DNA of 7,176 nucleotides from Flavobacteriaceae bacterium UBA6231 (GTDB lineage: Bacteria > Bacteroidota > Bacteroidia > Flavobacteriales > Flavobacteriaceae). The stretch covers positions 1 through 7,176 of the forward strand of contig DJWL01000174.1 in assembly GCA_002441545.1 (NCBI GenBank), written 5' to 3'. Made by a program: the position numbers and the translations under genes. Each line of letters opens with the position of its first letter. The stretch's first letter is position 1. Shown here one piece after another: positions 1-6,333 of the stretch. The notes beneath the pieces are model-generated. The model did not search any database. It saw only the letters and a program-made list of their open reading frames with translations, and was not told where the DNA came from.

Positions 1-993
1 TTCGCTTTCAAAATGTCCAATATCAGCTAAAATGATATCATTTTCGGCTGTAAAAAAGTCATGATATTTTAAATCTGCAGTTATAAATACCTGAGCACCA
101 TATGATTTGGCTGCTTCAATTGCAAAGCTTCCTGAGCCTCCTAAAACTGCAATTTTTTTAATAGGCTTCCCCAATAAAGCAGAATGCCTAATGTGAGTTG
201 TATTCATTTTTGTTTTCAAATAGTTAAGAAAAGCAATTTCATCCATAGATTCTTTTAATTCGCCAATCATTCCTATTCCAATATGTTGATTTTTATTTTC
301 AAGAGTTGTTATTTCATAAGCAACTTCTTCATAAGAATGTGTTTTGAAAAGGGTTTTAAGAATACTTGCTTCTAAGTGTTTTGGATATGTGACAGATATT
401 TGTGTTTCTTCTTCTTTATGAATAATTCCTTTTTTTCCTTTTGTTGGTGAAGACAGTTCATTGCCATTAAAAGTTCCAATGCCTTCTACATTAAAACTGC
501 AATCTGAATAATTCCCAATACTACCTGCTCCAGTTTTAAAAAGAGCAGTTCTTAAGTGTTCGGCTTCATTTTTAGGAACAAAAGTGGTTAGTTTTTTTAT
601 GGTTTGCGGTTGAGGGATGAGTATTTGTTTATTAATTAATTCAAGTTGATTACAAATAGCATCATTGACTCCTTGAAATGAGTTATCTAAAGCGGTATGA
701 ATGGCGTAAATTGCAATGTCGTGTTTTATTGCTTTTAAAACTACACGCTCAACATATGTTTTTCCCGTTATTTTTTTTAAGCCTTTAAAAATGATTGGAT
801 GAAAACTGACAATAAGATTACAGCTTTCTGCGATGGCTTCATCAACAACCGTTTCAAGTGTGTCTAATGTTACTAAAATACCAGACAGTTTTGCATTTTT
901 GTTGCCTACTAACAACCCAACATTATCAAAATCTTCTGCATAGCTTAAAGGTGCAAATTCTTCTAAATGATTAATAACATCTTGTATAATCAT
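1..993 (-). CDS. Nif3-like dinuclear metal center protein (C-terminus beyond left edge)
   Basis: This is the N-terminal 331 residues of a Nif3/YbgI family protein (also annotated as 'GTP cyclohydrolase 1 type 2 homolog'), a hexameric ring protein that binds two metal ions per subunit. Its biological role is unsettled. The frame is open to position 1, so the gene is cut by the window edge. Seen in the translation: the N-terminal motif APLSYAEDFDNVGLLVG (residues 14-30), a metal-ligand region SFHPIIFKG (63-71), HTALDN (99-104), a GGSGS loop (286-290), and GHFESE (326-331). The last supplies the paired ligands H327 and E331 exactly at the edge. The middle (about 130-235) is the extra alpha/beta insert found in the long Nif3 forms, so perhaps 30-40 residues are missing. 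The ATG at 993 starts MIIQDVINHLEE, typical for the family, and sits 19 nt behind a -7 box. The usual HH pair is FH here (F64-H65). It is transcribed divergently from lpxK. Family assignment is firm; biochemical function is not. Confidence 0.93.
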   Translation of the reverse strand, partial: MIIQDVINHLEEFAPLSYAEDFDNVGLLVGNKNAKLSGILVTLDTLETVVDEAIAESCNLIVSFHPIIFKGLKKITGKTYVERVVLKAIKHDIAIYAIHTALDNSFQGVNDAICNQLELINKQILIPQPQTIKKLTTFVPKNEAEHLRTALFKTGAGSIGNYSDCSFNVEGIGTFNGNELSSPTKGKKGIIHKEEETQISVTYPKHLEASILKTLFKTHSYEEVAYEITTLENKNQHIGIGMIGELKESMDEIAFLNYLKTKMNTTHIRHSALLGKPIKKIAVLGGSGSFAIEAAKSYGAQVFITADLKYHDFFTAENDIILADIGHFESE

Positions 994-1012
994 GGTATGT
1001 ATTGTTTAATAT

Positions 1013-1020
1013 CAAAGATA
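1013..1020 (-). promoter_or_regulatory. -7 promoter box for the Nif3-like gene
   Basis: Read on the minus strand this is TATCTTTG, a full match to the Bacteroidetes sigma-A -7 consensus TAnnTTTG. It ends 19 nt before the ATG at 993, so the leader would be only about a dozen nucleotides. The -33 box is poor: TTC, 18 bp upstream (1039-1041), instead of TTG. The call rests on the -7 match and its position; transcription start is inferred. Confidence 0.55.
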
Positions 1021-1088
1021 AAATTTTTAGTTTGAAAAGAACTTTTTATTTTCAATTGATGACATGAAGACATTTAAAAAAATAGTCT

Positions 1089-1096
1089 TTACTTTG
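1089..1096 (+). promoter_or_regulatory. possible -7 promoter box for lpxK
   Basis: TTACTTTG matches TAnnTTTG at five of six fixed positions. No -33 TTG lies at the proper distance upstream. A start point some 7 nt downstream would fall at about 1103, right on the upstream ATG at 1104, which would leave that ATG without a leader and favour initiation at the GTG at 1131. This is a weak candidate. Confidence 0.3.
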
Positions 1097-1130
1097 TCTT
1101 TTAATGATTTTTTTAAGCCAGTTTACACAA

Positions 1131-2141
1131 GTGAAATTTTATAGAAAATTGTTTTTCCCTTTTGTCCCTGTTTATTATGCAGTTACTTGGTTGCGAAATA
1201 AATTGTATGATTTAGGTTTTAAAAAGTCAGTTTCTTTTGATTTTCCTGTTATTTGTGTTGGAAATTTAAGCGTTGGTGGTACAGGAAAAACACCTATGAT
1301 TGAATATTTAATTGAATTGCTTAAAAACAATTACTCTGTTGCAACATTAAGTAGAGGTTATAAAAGAAAAACAAAAGGCTTTCAATTGGCAGATTTAAAT
1401 GCCACCTCTGAAACGATTGGTGATGAACCTTTTCAGTTTTATTCTAAATTTAAAAATGATATTCAAGTAGCTGTTGATTCTAATAGGGTTAATGGTGTAA
1501 ATAAGTTGAAATCATTAAAGAGATCTCCTGAAATTATTTTATTAGATGATGCCTTTCAACACAGAAAAGTGAAAGCAGGATTTAATATTTTGCTTACCAC
1601 CTATGATTCACTTTTTATTGACGATTTTGTTTTGCCTGCCGGAAATTTAAGAGAGTCAAGAAACGGTTACAAAAGAGCTCATATCATTGTTATTACTAAA
1701 TGTCCCAAAGATTTAGGTGAAACTGAGAAGAATACCATTGTTAAAAGGATTAATCCTTTAGATTGTCAAAGGGTTTTCTTTAGTAATATTGAGTATTCAA
1801 GTTTTGTAAAATCTGATGAAAATAAAAAAAGTTTGGTTGAGTTAGATGAATTTACTTTAGTAACTGGTATTGCAAATGCACAACCTTTGGTTGATTTTTT
1901 GACAAGCAAACAATTAAAGTTTGAACATTTAAATTTTAAAGACCATTATGATTTTTCATCCGGTGATATTGATGAATTAAGTAGAAAAGATTTTATCATA
2001 ACTACTGAAAAGGACTTTATGAGATTACAAAGCTTTTCCTCTTTAAAAGAAAAGTTATTCTATTTGCCAATAACTGTAAATATCAGTGAATCAGATAAGT
2101 TTAATTCTTTAATAAAAGAATTTGTGTCTTTTAAGATGTAG
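1131..2141 (+). CDS. lpxK: Tetraacyldisaccharide 4'-kinase LpxK
   Basis: LpxK uses ATP to phosphorylate the 4'-position of the lipid A disaccharide on the cytoplasmic face of the inner membrane, a late step of the lipid A (Raetz) pathway. Numbered from the GTG at 1131 (336 aa), the protein shows the N-terminal membrane-associated segment RKLFFPFVPVYYAVTWLRN (5-23), a P-loop GNLSVGGTGKT (44-54), GDEP with the likely catalytic Asp (D98), DDAFQHR (139-145), a KDHYDF element with the Asp-His pair (D271, H272), and TTEKD (291-295). The GTG is preferred because it gives MKFYRKLFFPF, the usual start of the family, and because motif numbering then falls close to that of characterised LpxK. The only in-frame ATG before the P-loop, at 1104, would add nine residues (MIFLSQFTQ) that look unrelated. 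Neither start has a clear Shine-Dalgarno. Single-gene transcript, divergent from the Nif3-like gene and convergent with the sensor kinase, whose stop it overlaps. Product certain, start likely. Confidence 0.95.
   Translation: MKFYRKLFFPFVPVYYAVTWLRNKLYDLGFKKSVSFDFPVICVGNLSVGGTGKTPMIEYLIELLKNNYSVATLSRGYKRKTKGFQLADLNATSETIGDEPFQFYSKFKNDIQVAVDSNRVNGVNKLKSLKRSPEIILLDDAFQHRKVKAGFNILLTTYDSLFIDDFVLPAGNLRESRNGYKRAHIIVITKCPKDLGETEKNTIVKRINPLDCQRVFFSNIEYSSFVKSDENKKSLVELDEFTLVTGIANAQPLVDFLTSKQLKFEHLNFKDHYDFSSGDIDELSRKDFIITTEKDFMRLQSFSSLKEKLFYLPITVNISESDKFNSLIKEFVSFKM
2131..2141. other. tail-to-tail overlap of lpxK and the kinase gene
   Basis: The lpxK stop codon (TAG, 2139-2141) lies inside the last codons of the oppositely oriented kinase gene, whose TAA occupies 2131-2133 within lpxK. 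The two reading frames share 11 bp, so there is no intergenic space for a terminator and both transcripts must end within or beyond the opposing gene. Confidence 0.9.
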
Positions 2142-4359
2142 CTGTTTTATTAGACGAAGAAAGTGCATTAAACAGTTTCTTCTCAAATTCTTCTTGTTTA
2201 AAAGGCTTAGGAATAATATCTGTAAATCCAGCTTCATCAAATTCATGCATTTTATCTTCAATTGTAACTGCTGTTAATGCAAAAATGGTTAATTGTTTAT
2301 CAAAAGTTCTAATGATTTTTGTAGCCTCAATACCACTTATTCCTGGCATATGAATATCCATTAAAACAATATCATAATTGTTGGTTTTAACCATATCGAC
2401 AGCAGATTCACCGTTATCAACCACATCACAACTAAGTTCCATTTTAGTTAAAATTTTCTTAGTAATCATTTGGTTTATTTTATTGTCTTCAACTACTAAT
2501 ACCTTAACTTTAGATAAATCTAACTCTTTAGTTTCATTAAATTGTTTTGGAGCGGTTTCCGTTACTTCTTGGTCGGTATATTTTAAAGGAATTTCAAAAT
2601 AAAATGTACTTCCTTTATCTAACTCACTTTTTAGATAAATTTTTCCTTTTAAAATTTCTATAAGCCCTTTTACTATGGATAAACCTAAACCAGTTCCACC
2701 ATATTTTCTGTTAATTTGTATAGAACCTTGGGAGAAACTTTCAAACATATTTTCTTGTTTCTCTTGACTTATACCTATACCATTATCTTCAACTTCAAAG
2801 CGTAAGTTAAAAATGTTATTTTCTTCGTTTATTTTATTAACTCTTATCCAAATATCACCATCTTTTGTAAACTTAATTGAGTTACCAATCAGGTTAATTA
2901 ATATTTGTGAAATCTTTAATTGATCTGCTATAAAGTTTTCAGGCAAACCTTTTTCATATTCTAAATGAAGCTTAGTATTATTATCTAATGCCGAGTTATT
3001 TAATGCTAAAATGATATTATTTATTTTCTTTTTAAGGTTGAAAGATTCCGGATCAATTTCAACTTTGTTCGCTTCAATTTTATTGATTTGTAAGATATCA
3101 TTAATGAAAGTAAGCAAGTAGTCACCTGAAAATTTAAGAGATTTTAAATGTTGAACTTGTTCTGGTCTTGGGTTTTCTTCAAGCAACATATTACTTAAAC
3201 CGGTTACGGCATAAAGTGGCGTGCGTAATTCATGTGTTACTGTAGATAAGAAATTGGCCTTTGTTTTTGATGCTAATTCTGCTTTCTCTTTCGCAATAAT
3301 AAGTTCCGCATTTTTTTTATGGAGCATATTATTGGTTTTCAATCTAATATTATTGTTTTTATATAGTGAGAGTGTCAATAATGATAAAATAGTTATTAAA
3401 GCCACACTTAAAATTGAGATTAAAGTGCTTAAGTCATTTTTGCTTTTTGCTTCTTTTATTTCTTCTTCTTGTCTTTTATTGTTTTCAATTTGATCGTTAA
3501 TTAAAAACTGAATTTTTTTATCGGGAGATAGATTTTCTCTTTTTATTTTCCTTAGGGAATCAGAAAGGTTTAAATGATTTCTTAAATATTCATTAGAAAG
3601 CTTATAATTTCCAATATTTAGTGTAATATCACTTAACACTAAGTAGCCTTCATTTAAAATATCACCGTAGTTGTTCTTTTTTGCCAATTTTATACCTTCA
3701 TTTGTATAAGATATTGCCTTTTCTTGATCTCCTAAAGCGCTATAAACTTTTCCATGATTTATGAGTGCACTACTTTCAATTTTTGGTAAATTAATTCTTT
3801 TAGCTAAAGCAAAAGATTGTTCAATAAGCGATCGAGCTTTATTAAAGTCTTTTAGTTTAATATAGGTTTCTCCTTCACTTAACAAAACATCGGCTAAATT
3901 GTTTTTTAACCCTTCTTGTTCAAAAAGTGTTTGAGCAGAAATATAATAATCTATTGCTAGTTTATAATTTTTTTTGCTTTTATAAATATCTCCAAATGTT
4001 TTGTATGAATTTGCAAGATTGGCATTATCTTTTGTAAAACGCTGAACTTCAATGGCTTTGTTGATTGAAATGATTGCTTCGTCTAACTCTTCAATAATAA
4101 GCTGCAGTTTTCCTTTTTTAGAATAAATAAGCCCAATACTTTGTTTATCATCAATTTGTTGAGCTATTTCTAAGGCTTCATCAAGCTTATTCTGTGCTTC
4201 AAAATAATTAAATTTATCAATATCGTATTCTGATTGAGTTATACGATAATTTATGGTGTTTTGAAGTATTTCAGGGTCTTTCTCAATAGAATTTTGTGAT
4301 GACACACTGAGAGACAACAACATAAAAATGGCTAGTATGTGTTTGGAAATTTGGGTCAT
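2131..4359 (-). CDS. TPR-containing hybrid sensor histidine kinase / response regulator
   Basis: A membrane-bound two-component sensor of 742 aa; its stimulus is unknown. Domains in order: signal peptide (hydrophobic core about 8-20, ending near SVSSQ); five or so TPR helix pairs (about 73-106, 113-146, 153-186, 193-227, 233-267), presumably periplasmic; a short charged helix (290-307); one membrane span (310-333); a coiled-coil linker (334-367); a HisKA domain with FLSTVTHELRTP, phospho-acceptor H376; a HATPase domain with N-box NLIGNSIKF (N493), G1 DNGIG (525-529), F-box MFESFSQGS (538-546) and G2 GGTGLGL (554-560); then a receiver with acidic pair E624-D625, phospho-acceptor D668 in MDIHMPG, T696 and K718. 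All catalytic residues are intact, so it should be active. There is no output domain, so signalling would need a separate Hpt protein and regulator, none in the window. The ATG at 4359 is chosen: the in-frame GTG at 4368 follows a stop codon directly, while the ATG sits 18 nt after a perfect -7 box. It lies 27 nt downstream of gap. Confidence 0.93.
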   Translation of the reverse strand: MTQISKHILAIFMLLSLSVSSQNSIEKDPEILQNTINYRITQSEYDIDKFNYFEAQNKLDEALEIAQQIDDKQSIGLIYSKKGKLQLIIEELDEAIISINKAIEVQRFTKDNANLANSYKTFGDIYKSKKNYKLAIDYYISAQTLFEQEGLKNNLADVLLSEGETYIKLKDFNKARSLIEQSFALAKRINLPKIESSALINHGKVYSALGDQEKAISYTNEGIKLAKKNNYGDILNEGYLVLSDITLNIGNYKLSNEYLRNHLNLSDSLRKIKRENLSPDKKIQFLINDQIENNKRQEEEIKEAKSKNDLSTLISILSVALITILSLLTLSLYKNNNIRLKTNNMLHKKNAELIIAKEKAELASKTKANFLSTVTHELRTPLYAVTGLSNMLLEENPRPEQVQHLKSLKFSGDYLLTFINDILQINKIEANKVEIDPESFNLKKKINNIILALNNSALDNNTKLHLEYEKGLPENFIADQLKISQILINLIGNSIKFTKDGDIWIRVNKINEENNIFNLRFEVEDNGIGISQEKQENMFESFSQGSIQINRKYGGTGLGLSIVKGLIEILKGKIYLKSELDKGSTFYFEIPLKYTDQEVTETAPKQFNETKELDLSKVKVLVVEDNKINQMITKKILTKMELSCDVVDNGESAVDMVKTNNYDIVLMDIHMPGISGIEATKIIRTFDKQLTIFALTAVTIEDKMHEFDEAGFTDIIPKPFKQEEFEKKLFNALSSSNKTATS

Positions 4360-4377
4360 ATGTTTCACTTATATCGA

Positions 4378-4385
4378 CAAATATA
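4378..4385 (-). promoter_or_regulatory. -7 promoter box for the sensor kinase gene
   Basis: On the minus strand this reads TATATTTG, a full TAnnTTTG match squeezed between the gap stop codon and the kinase start. It ends 18 nt before the ATG at 4359. The -33 position would fall inside the 3' end of gap, where I find no TTG at the right distance, so the promoter may be weak or need an activator. It suggests the kinase can be expressed apart from lipA-gap. Confidence 0.5.
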
Positions 4386-4386
4386 A

Positions 4387-5403
4387 TTATTTTTTCGATA
4401 AAACGCTACTTTTTACCGATAAATTACATAATAAATCAATAATTCGACTCGAATATCCACTTTCATTATCGTACCAACCAATTATTTTTACCATATTTCC
4501 TATCACAGAAGTCATTTGAGAATCAAAGATACATGAATGTAAATTTCCAACAATATCAATTGAAACTATTGGGTCTTCAGTATATTCTAAAATACCTTTA
4601 TATTGATTTTCTGAAGCAACTTTAAAAGCATTATTAATTTCTTCAATGGTTACACTACGTTTTACATTAAAAGTGATATCCGTTAGTGATCCATTTGCTA
4701 CAGGAACCCTAATGCCACAACCACCAATAACATTAGACAGTTCTGGGAAAATTTTTGTTAAAGCTTTTGCAGCTCCAGTAGTTGTGGGTACAATAGATTG
4801 TCCGGCAGCTCTTGCTCTTCTTAAATCTGGATGAGGTTGATCATGTAAACTTTGGTCTGTAGTATAAGAATGGATTGTTGTAATATAAGCTTGATTGATG
4901 CCACAAAGATTTTTGATAACATCAATCATGGGTGCAGCATTATTTGTTGTGCAAGAAGCATTTGAAATAATTTGTTCAGAACCGTCAATAGAGTCATCAT
5001 TTACACCAAGAACAATGGTCTTAATGGTTTCATCTATTGGAGGAACGCTTAATATTACTTGTTTTGCACCATTGGTTAAATGGTATTTTAAATCTGAAGT
5101 TGTTTTAAACTTACCTGATGACTCTATTACAAAATCAACATTATATGGTTTCCAATTAATGTTTTTTGGGTGTTTATGATTTAGTAGATGTATAGGATGA
5201 TTATTAACAATTATATGATTTTCATCGCATGAAACTTGTCCATTAAAAACGCCATGAATACTATCATACTTAAGTAAATGACTTAAGGTTTTAGCATTCG
5301 CCAAATCATTAATAGCAACTACTTGAATGTTTTTATAGTTTTGAAGTAATCTAAATACACGACGACCTATTCTGCCAAAACCATTGATGGCCACATTAAT
5401 CAT
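4387..5403 (-). CDS. gap: Glyceraldehyde-3-phosphate dehydrogenase, type I
   Basis: This cytoplasmic enzyme interconverts glyceraldehyde 3-phosphate and 1,3-bisphosphoglycerate with NAD and phosphate in glycolysis and gluconeogenesis. At 338 aa it is full length. Seen: the Rossmann motif NGFGRIG (7-13); D33 after the second strand, and P190 in HDQPH, both typical of NAD- rather than NADP-preferring enzymes; active-site SNASCTTN with nucleophile C151; general base H178 in TTIHSYT; phosphate-binding TTTG (207-210) and R232; and the C-terminal WYDNESGYSSR (310-320). The residue four after the nucleophile is N155, where many GAPDHs carry a second cysteine; from memory this CTTNN form is common in Bacteroidetes. 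The start ATG lies 2 nt after the lipA stop, and no -7 box is visible in the preceding 60 bp, so gap is probably co-transcribed with lipA. Whether this is the main glycolytic enzyme or one of several paralogues cannot be told from here. Confidence 0.96.
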   Translation of the reverse strand: MINVAINGFGRIGRRVFRLLQNYKNIQVVAINDLANAKTLSHLLKYDSIHGVFNGQVSCDENHIIVNNHPIHLLNHKHPKNINWKPYNVDFVIESSGKFKTTSDLKYHLTNGAKQVILSVPPIDETIKTIVLGVNDDSIDGSEQIISNASCTTNNAAPMIDVIKNLCGINQAYITTIHSYTTDQSLHDQPHPDLRRARAAGQSIVPTTTGAAKALTKIFPELSNVIGGCGIRVPVANGSLTDITFNVKRSVTIEEINNAFKVASENQYKGILEYTEDPIVSIDIVGNLHSCIFDSQMTSVIGNMVKIIGWYDNESGYSSRIIDLLCNLSVKSSVLSKK

Positions 5404-5405
5404 AA

Positions 5406-6284
5406 CTAAAGAATGTGTTTTTGAGCTCTGTATGATGAACGCACAAGTGCACTACTTTCAACATGACGGAAACCAAGACTCAAACCTATTTCTTCAAATT
5501 CTTTAAACTGATCTGGATTGATAAATTGTTTTACAGGTAAATGTTTTTTACTAGGTTGCAAGTATTGTCCAATAGTAACTACATCAACATCACTCGCTTT
5601 TAAATCGTGAAGTGTTTCAATCACTTCGTCTCTAGTTTCACCCAAACCGAGCATAATACCAGATTTGGTTCTACGTTGCCCTTGTTGTTTCAAATATTTT
5701 AAAACCCCAAGACTTCTGTCATATTTAGCTTGTATTCTTACTTCACGTGTTAAGCGTCTTACGGTTTCAATATTATGGGAAACAACTTCTGGAGCTACAT
5801 CAATAATTCTATCAATGTGTTGTTCAATACCTTGAAAGTCTGGAATAAGAGTTTCTAATGTAGTTTCAGGATTCATTCTTCTAACAGCTTTTACTGTTTC
5901 TGCCCACAAAATGCTTCCCATGTCTTTTAAATCATCTCTATCAACACTGGTTAAAACGGCATGTTTAATATTCATGAGTTTTATAGAACGTGCTACTTTT
6001 TCTGGTTCATCCCAATCTATGCTTTCAGGCCTTCCTGTTTTAACTCCACAAAATCCACAGGAACGTGTACAAATATTTCCTAAAATCATAAAAGTAGCTG
6101 TTCCTTCACCCCAACATTCTCCCATATTAGGACAACTACCAGATGTGCAAATAGTGTTAAGCTTATATTTATCAACTAAACTTCTAAGTTCTGTGTATTT
6201 TTTTCCAGTTGGCAACTTCACCCTTAACCATTTTGGTTTTGGTTGATGTTCTGGTAATATATTTGAAATTATTTCTGTTTCCAT
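5406..6284 (-). CDS. lipA: Lipoyl synthase LipA
   Basis: LipA is a radical SAM enzyme that inserts two sulfur atoms into the octanoyl chain bound to lipoyl domains, producing the lipoate cofactor of pyruvate and 2-oxoglutarate dehydrogenases and the glycine cleavage H protein. At 292 aa it has the expected length. It carries both iron-sulfur cluster motifs: the auxiliary cluster C46-x4-C51-x5-C57 (CTSGSCPNMGEC), which is consumed as the sulfur source, and the radical SAM cluster C72-x3-C76-x2-C79 (CTRSCGFC). The C-terminal RSSY (282-285) provides the serine ligand of the auxiliary cluster, and GLGETRDE (213-220) is also diagnostic. The ATG at 6284 is 18 nt past a strong -7 box. No lipB or other lipoate-attachment gene is in the window; the octanoyl transferase must be elsewhere. 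It heads a likely two-gene unit with gap. Confidence 0.97.
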   Translation of the reverse strand: METEIISNILPEHQPKPKWLRVKLPTGKKYTELRSLVDKYKLNTICTSGSCPNMGECWGEGTATFMILGNICTRSCGFCGVKTGRPESIDWDEPEKVARSIKLMNIKHAVLTSVDRDDLKDMGSILWAETVKAVRRMNPETTLETLIPDFQGIEQHIDRIIDVAPEVVSHNIETVRRLTREVRIQAKYDRSLGVLKYLKQQGQRRTKSGIMLGLGETRDEVIETLHDLKASDVDVVTIGQYLQPSKKHLPVKQFINPDQFKEFEEIGLSLGFRHVESSALVRSSYRAQKHIL

Positions 6285-6302
6285 AGCTTAAAAAGAAAGC
6301 AA

Positions 6303-6330
6303 CAAAGATACAAAGTATTCTCTAAAACAA
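6303..6330 (-). promoter_or_regulatory. sigma-A-type promoter for lipA-gap
   Basis: On the minus strand a -33 TTG (6328-6330) is followed after 17 bp by a perfect -7 TATCTTTG (6303-6310), the best match in the window to the Bacteroidetes TTG / TAnnTTTG promoter. The -7 box ends 18 nt before the lipA ATG. It lies directly behind the stop codon of the upstream transporter gene, so lipA-gap need not depend on readthrough from it. Confidence 0.65.
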
Positions 6331-6333
6331 GTC

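Noticed and set aside
2142..2182. Possible hairpins near the convergent gene ends (GAAGAAA 2156-2162 with TTTCTTC 2176-2182; CTGTTT 2142-2147 with AAACAG 2170-2175).
   Set aside because: The stems are short and AT-rich, mutually exclusive, inside the kinase coding region, and lack a following T-run; not a convincing terminator.
4366..4368. GTG as start of the sensor kinase (745 residues).
   Set aside because: It follows directly after an in-frame stop and would leave a leader of only about 3 nt from the predicted start point; the ATG at 4359 fits better.
2378..5179. Several short plus-strand open frames within the kinase and gap genes (for example 2378-2602, 3221-3493, 4328-4519, 4646-4834, 4895-5179).
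   Set aside because: All lie opposite well-supported coding sequence and encode nothing recognisable; the one at 4328-4519 only crosses the short gap between two genes.
5911..6246. A 111-codon open frame on the plus strand inside lipA.
   Set aside because: It is antisense to a certain gene, has no recognisable domain or promoter, and its composition follows from the lipA codons.
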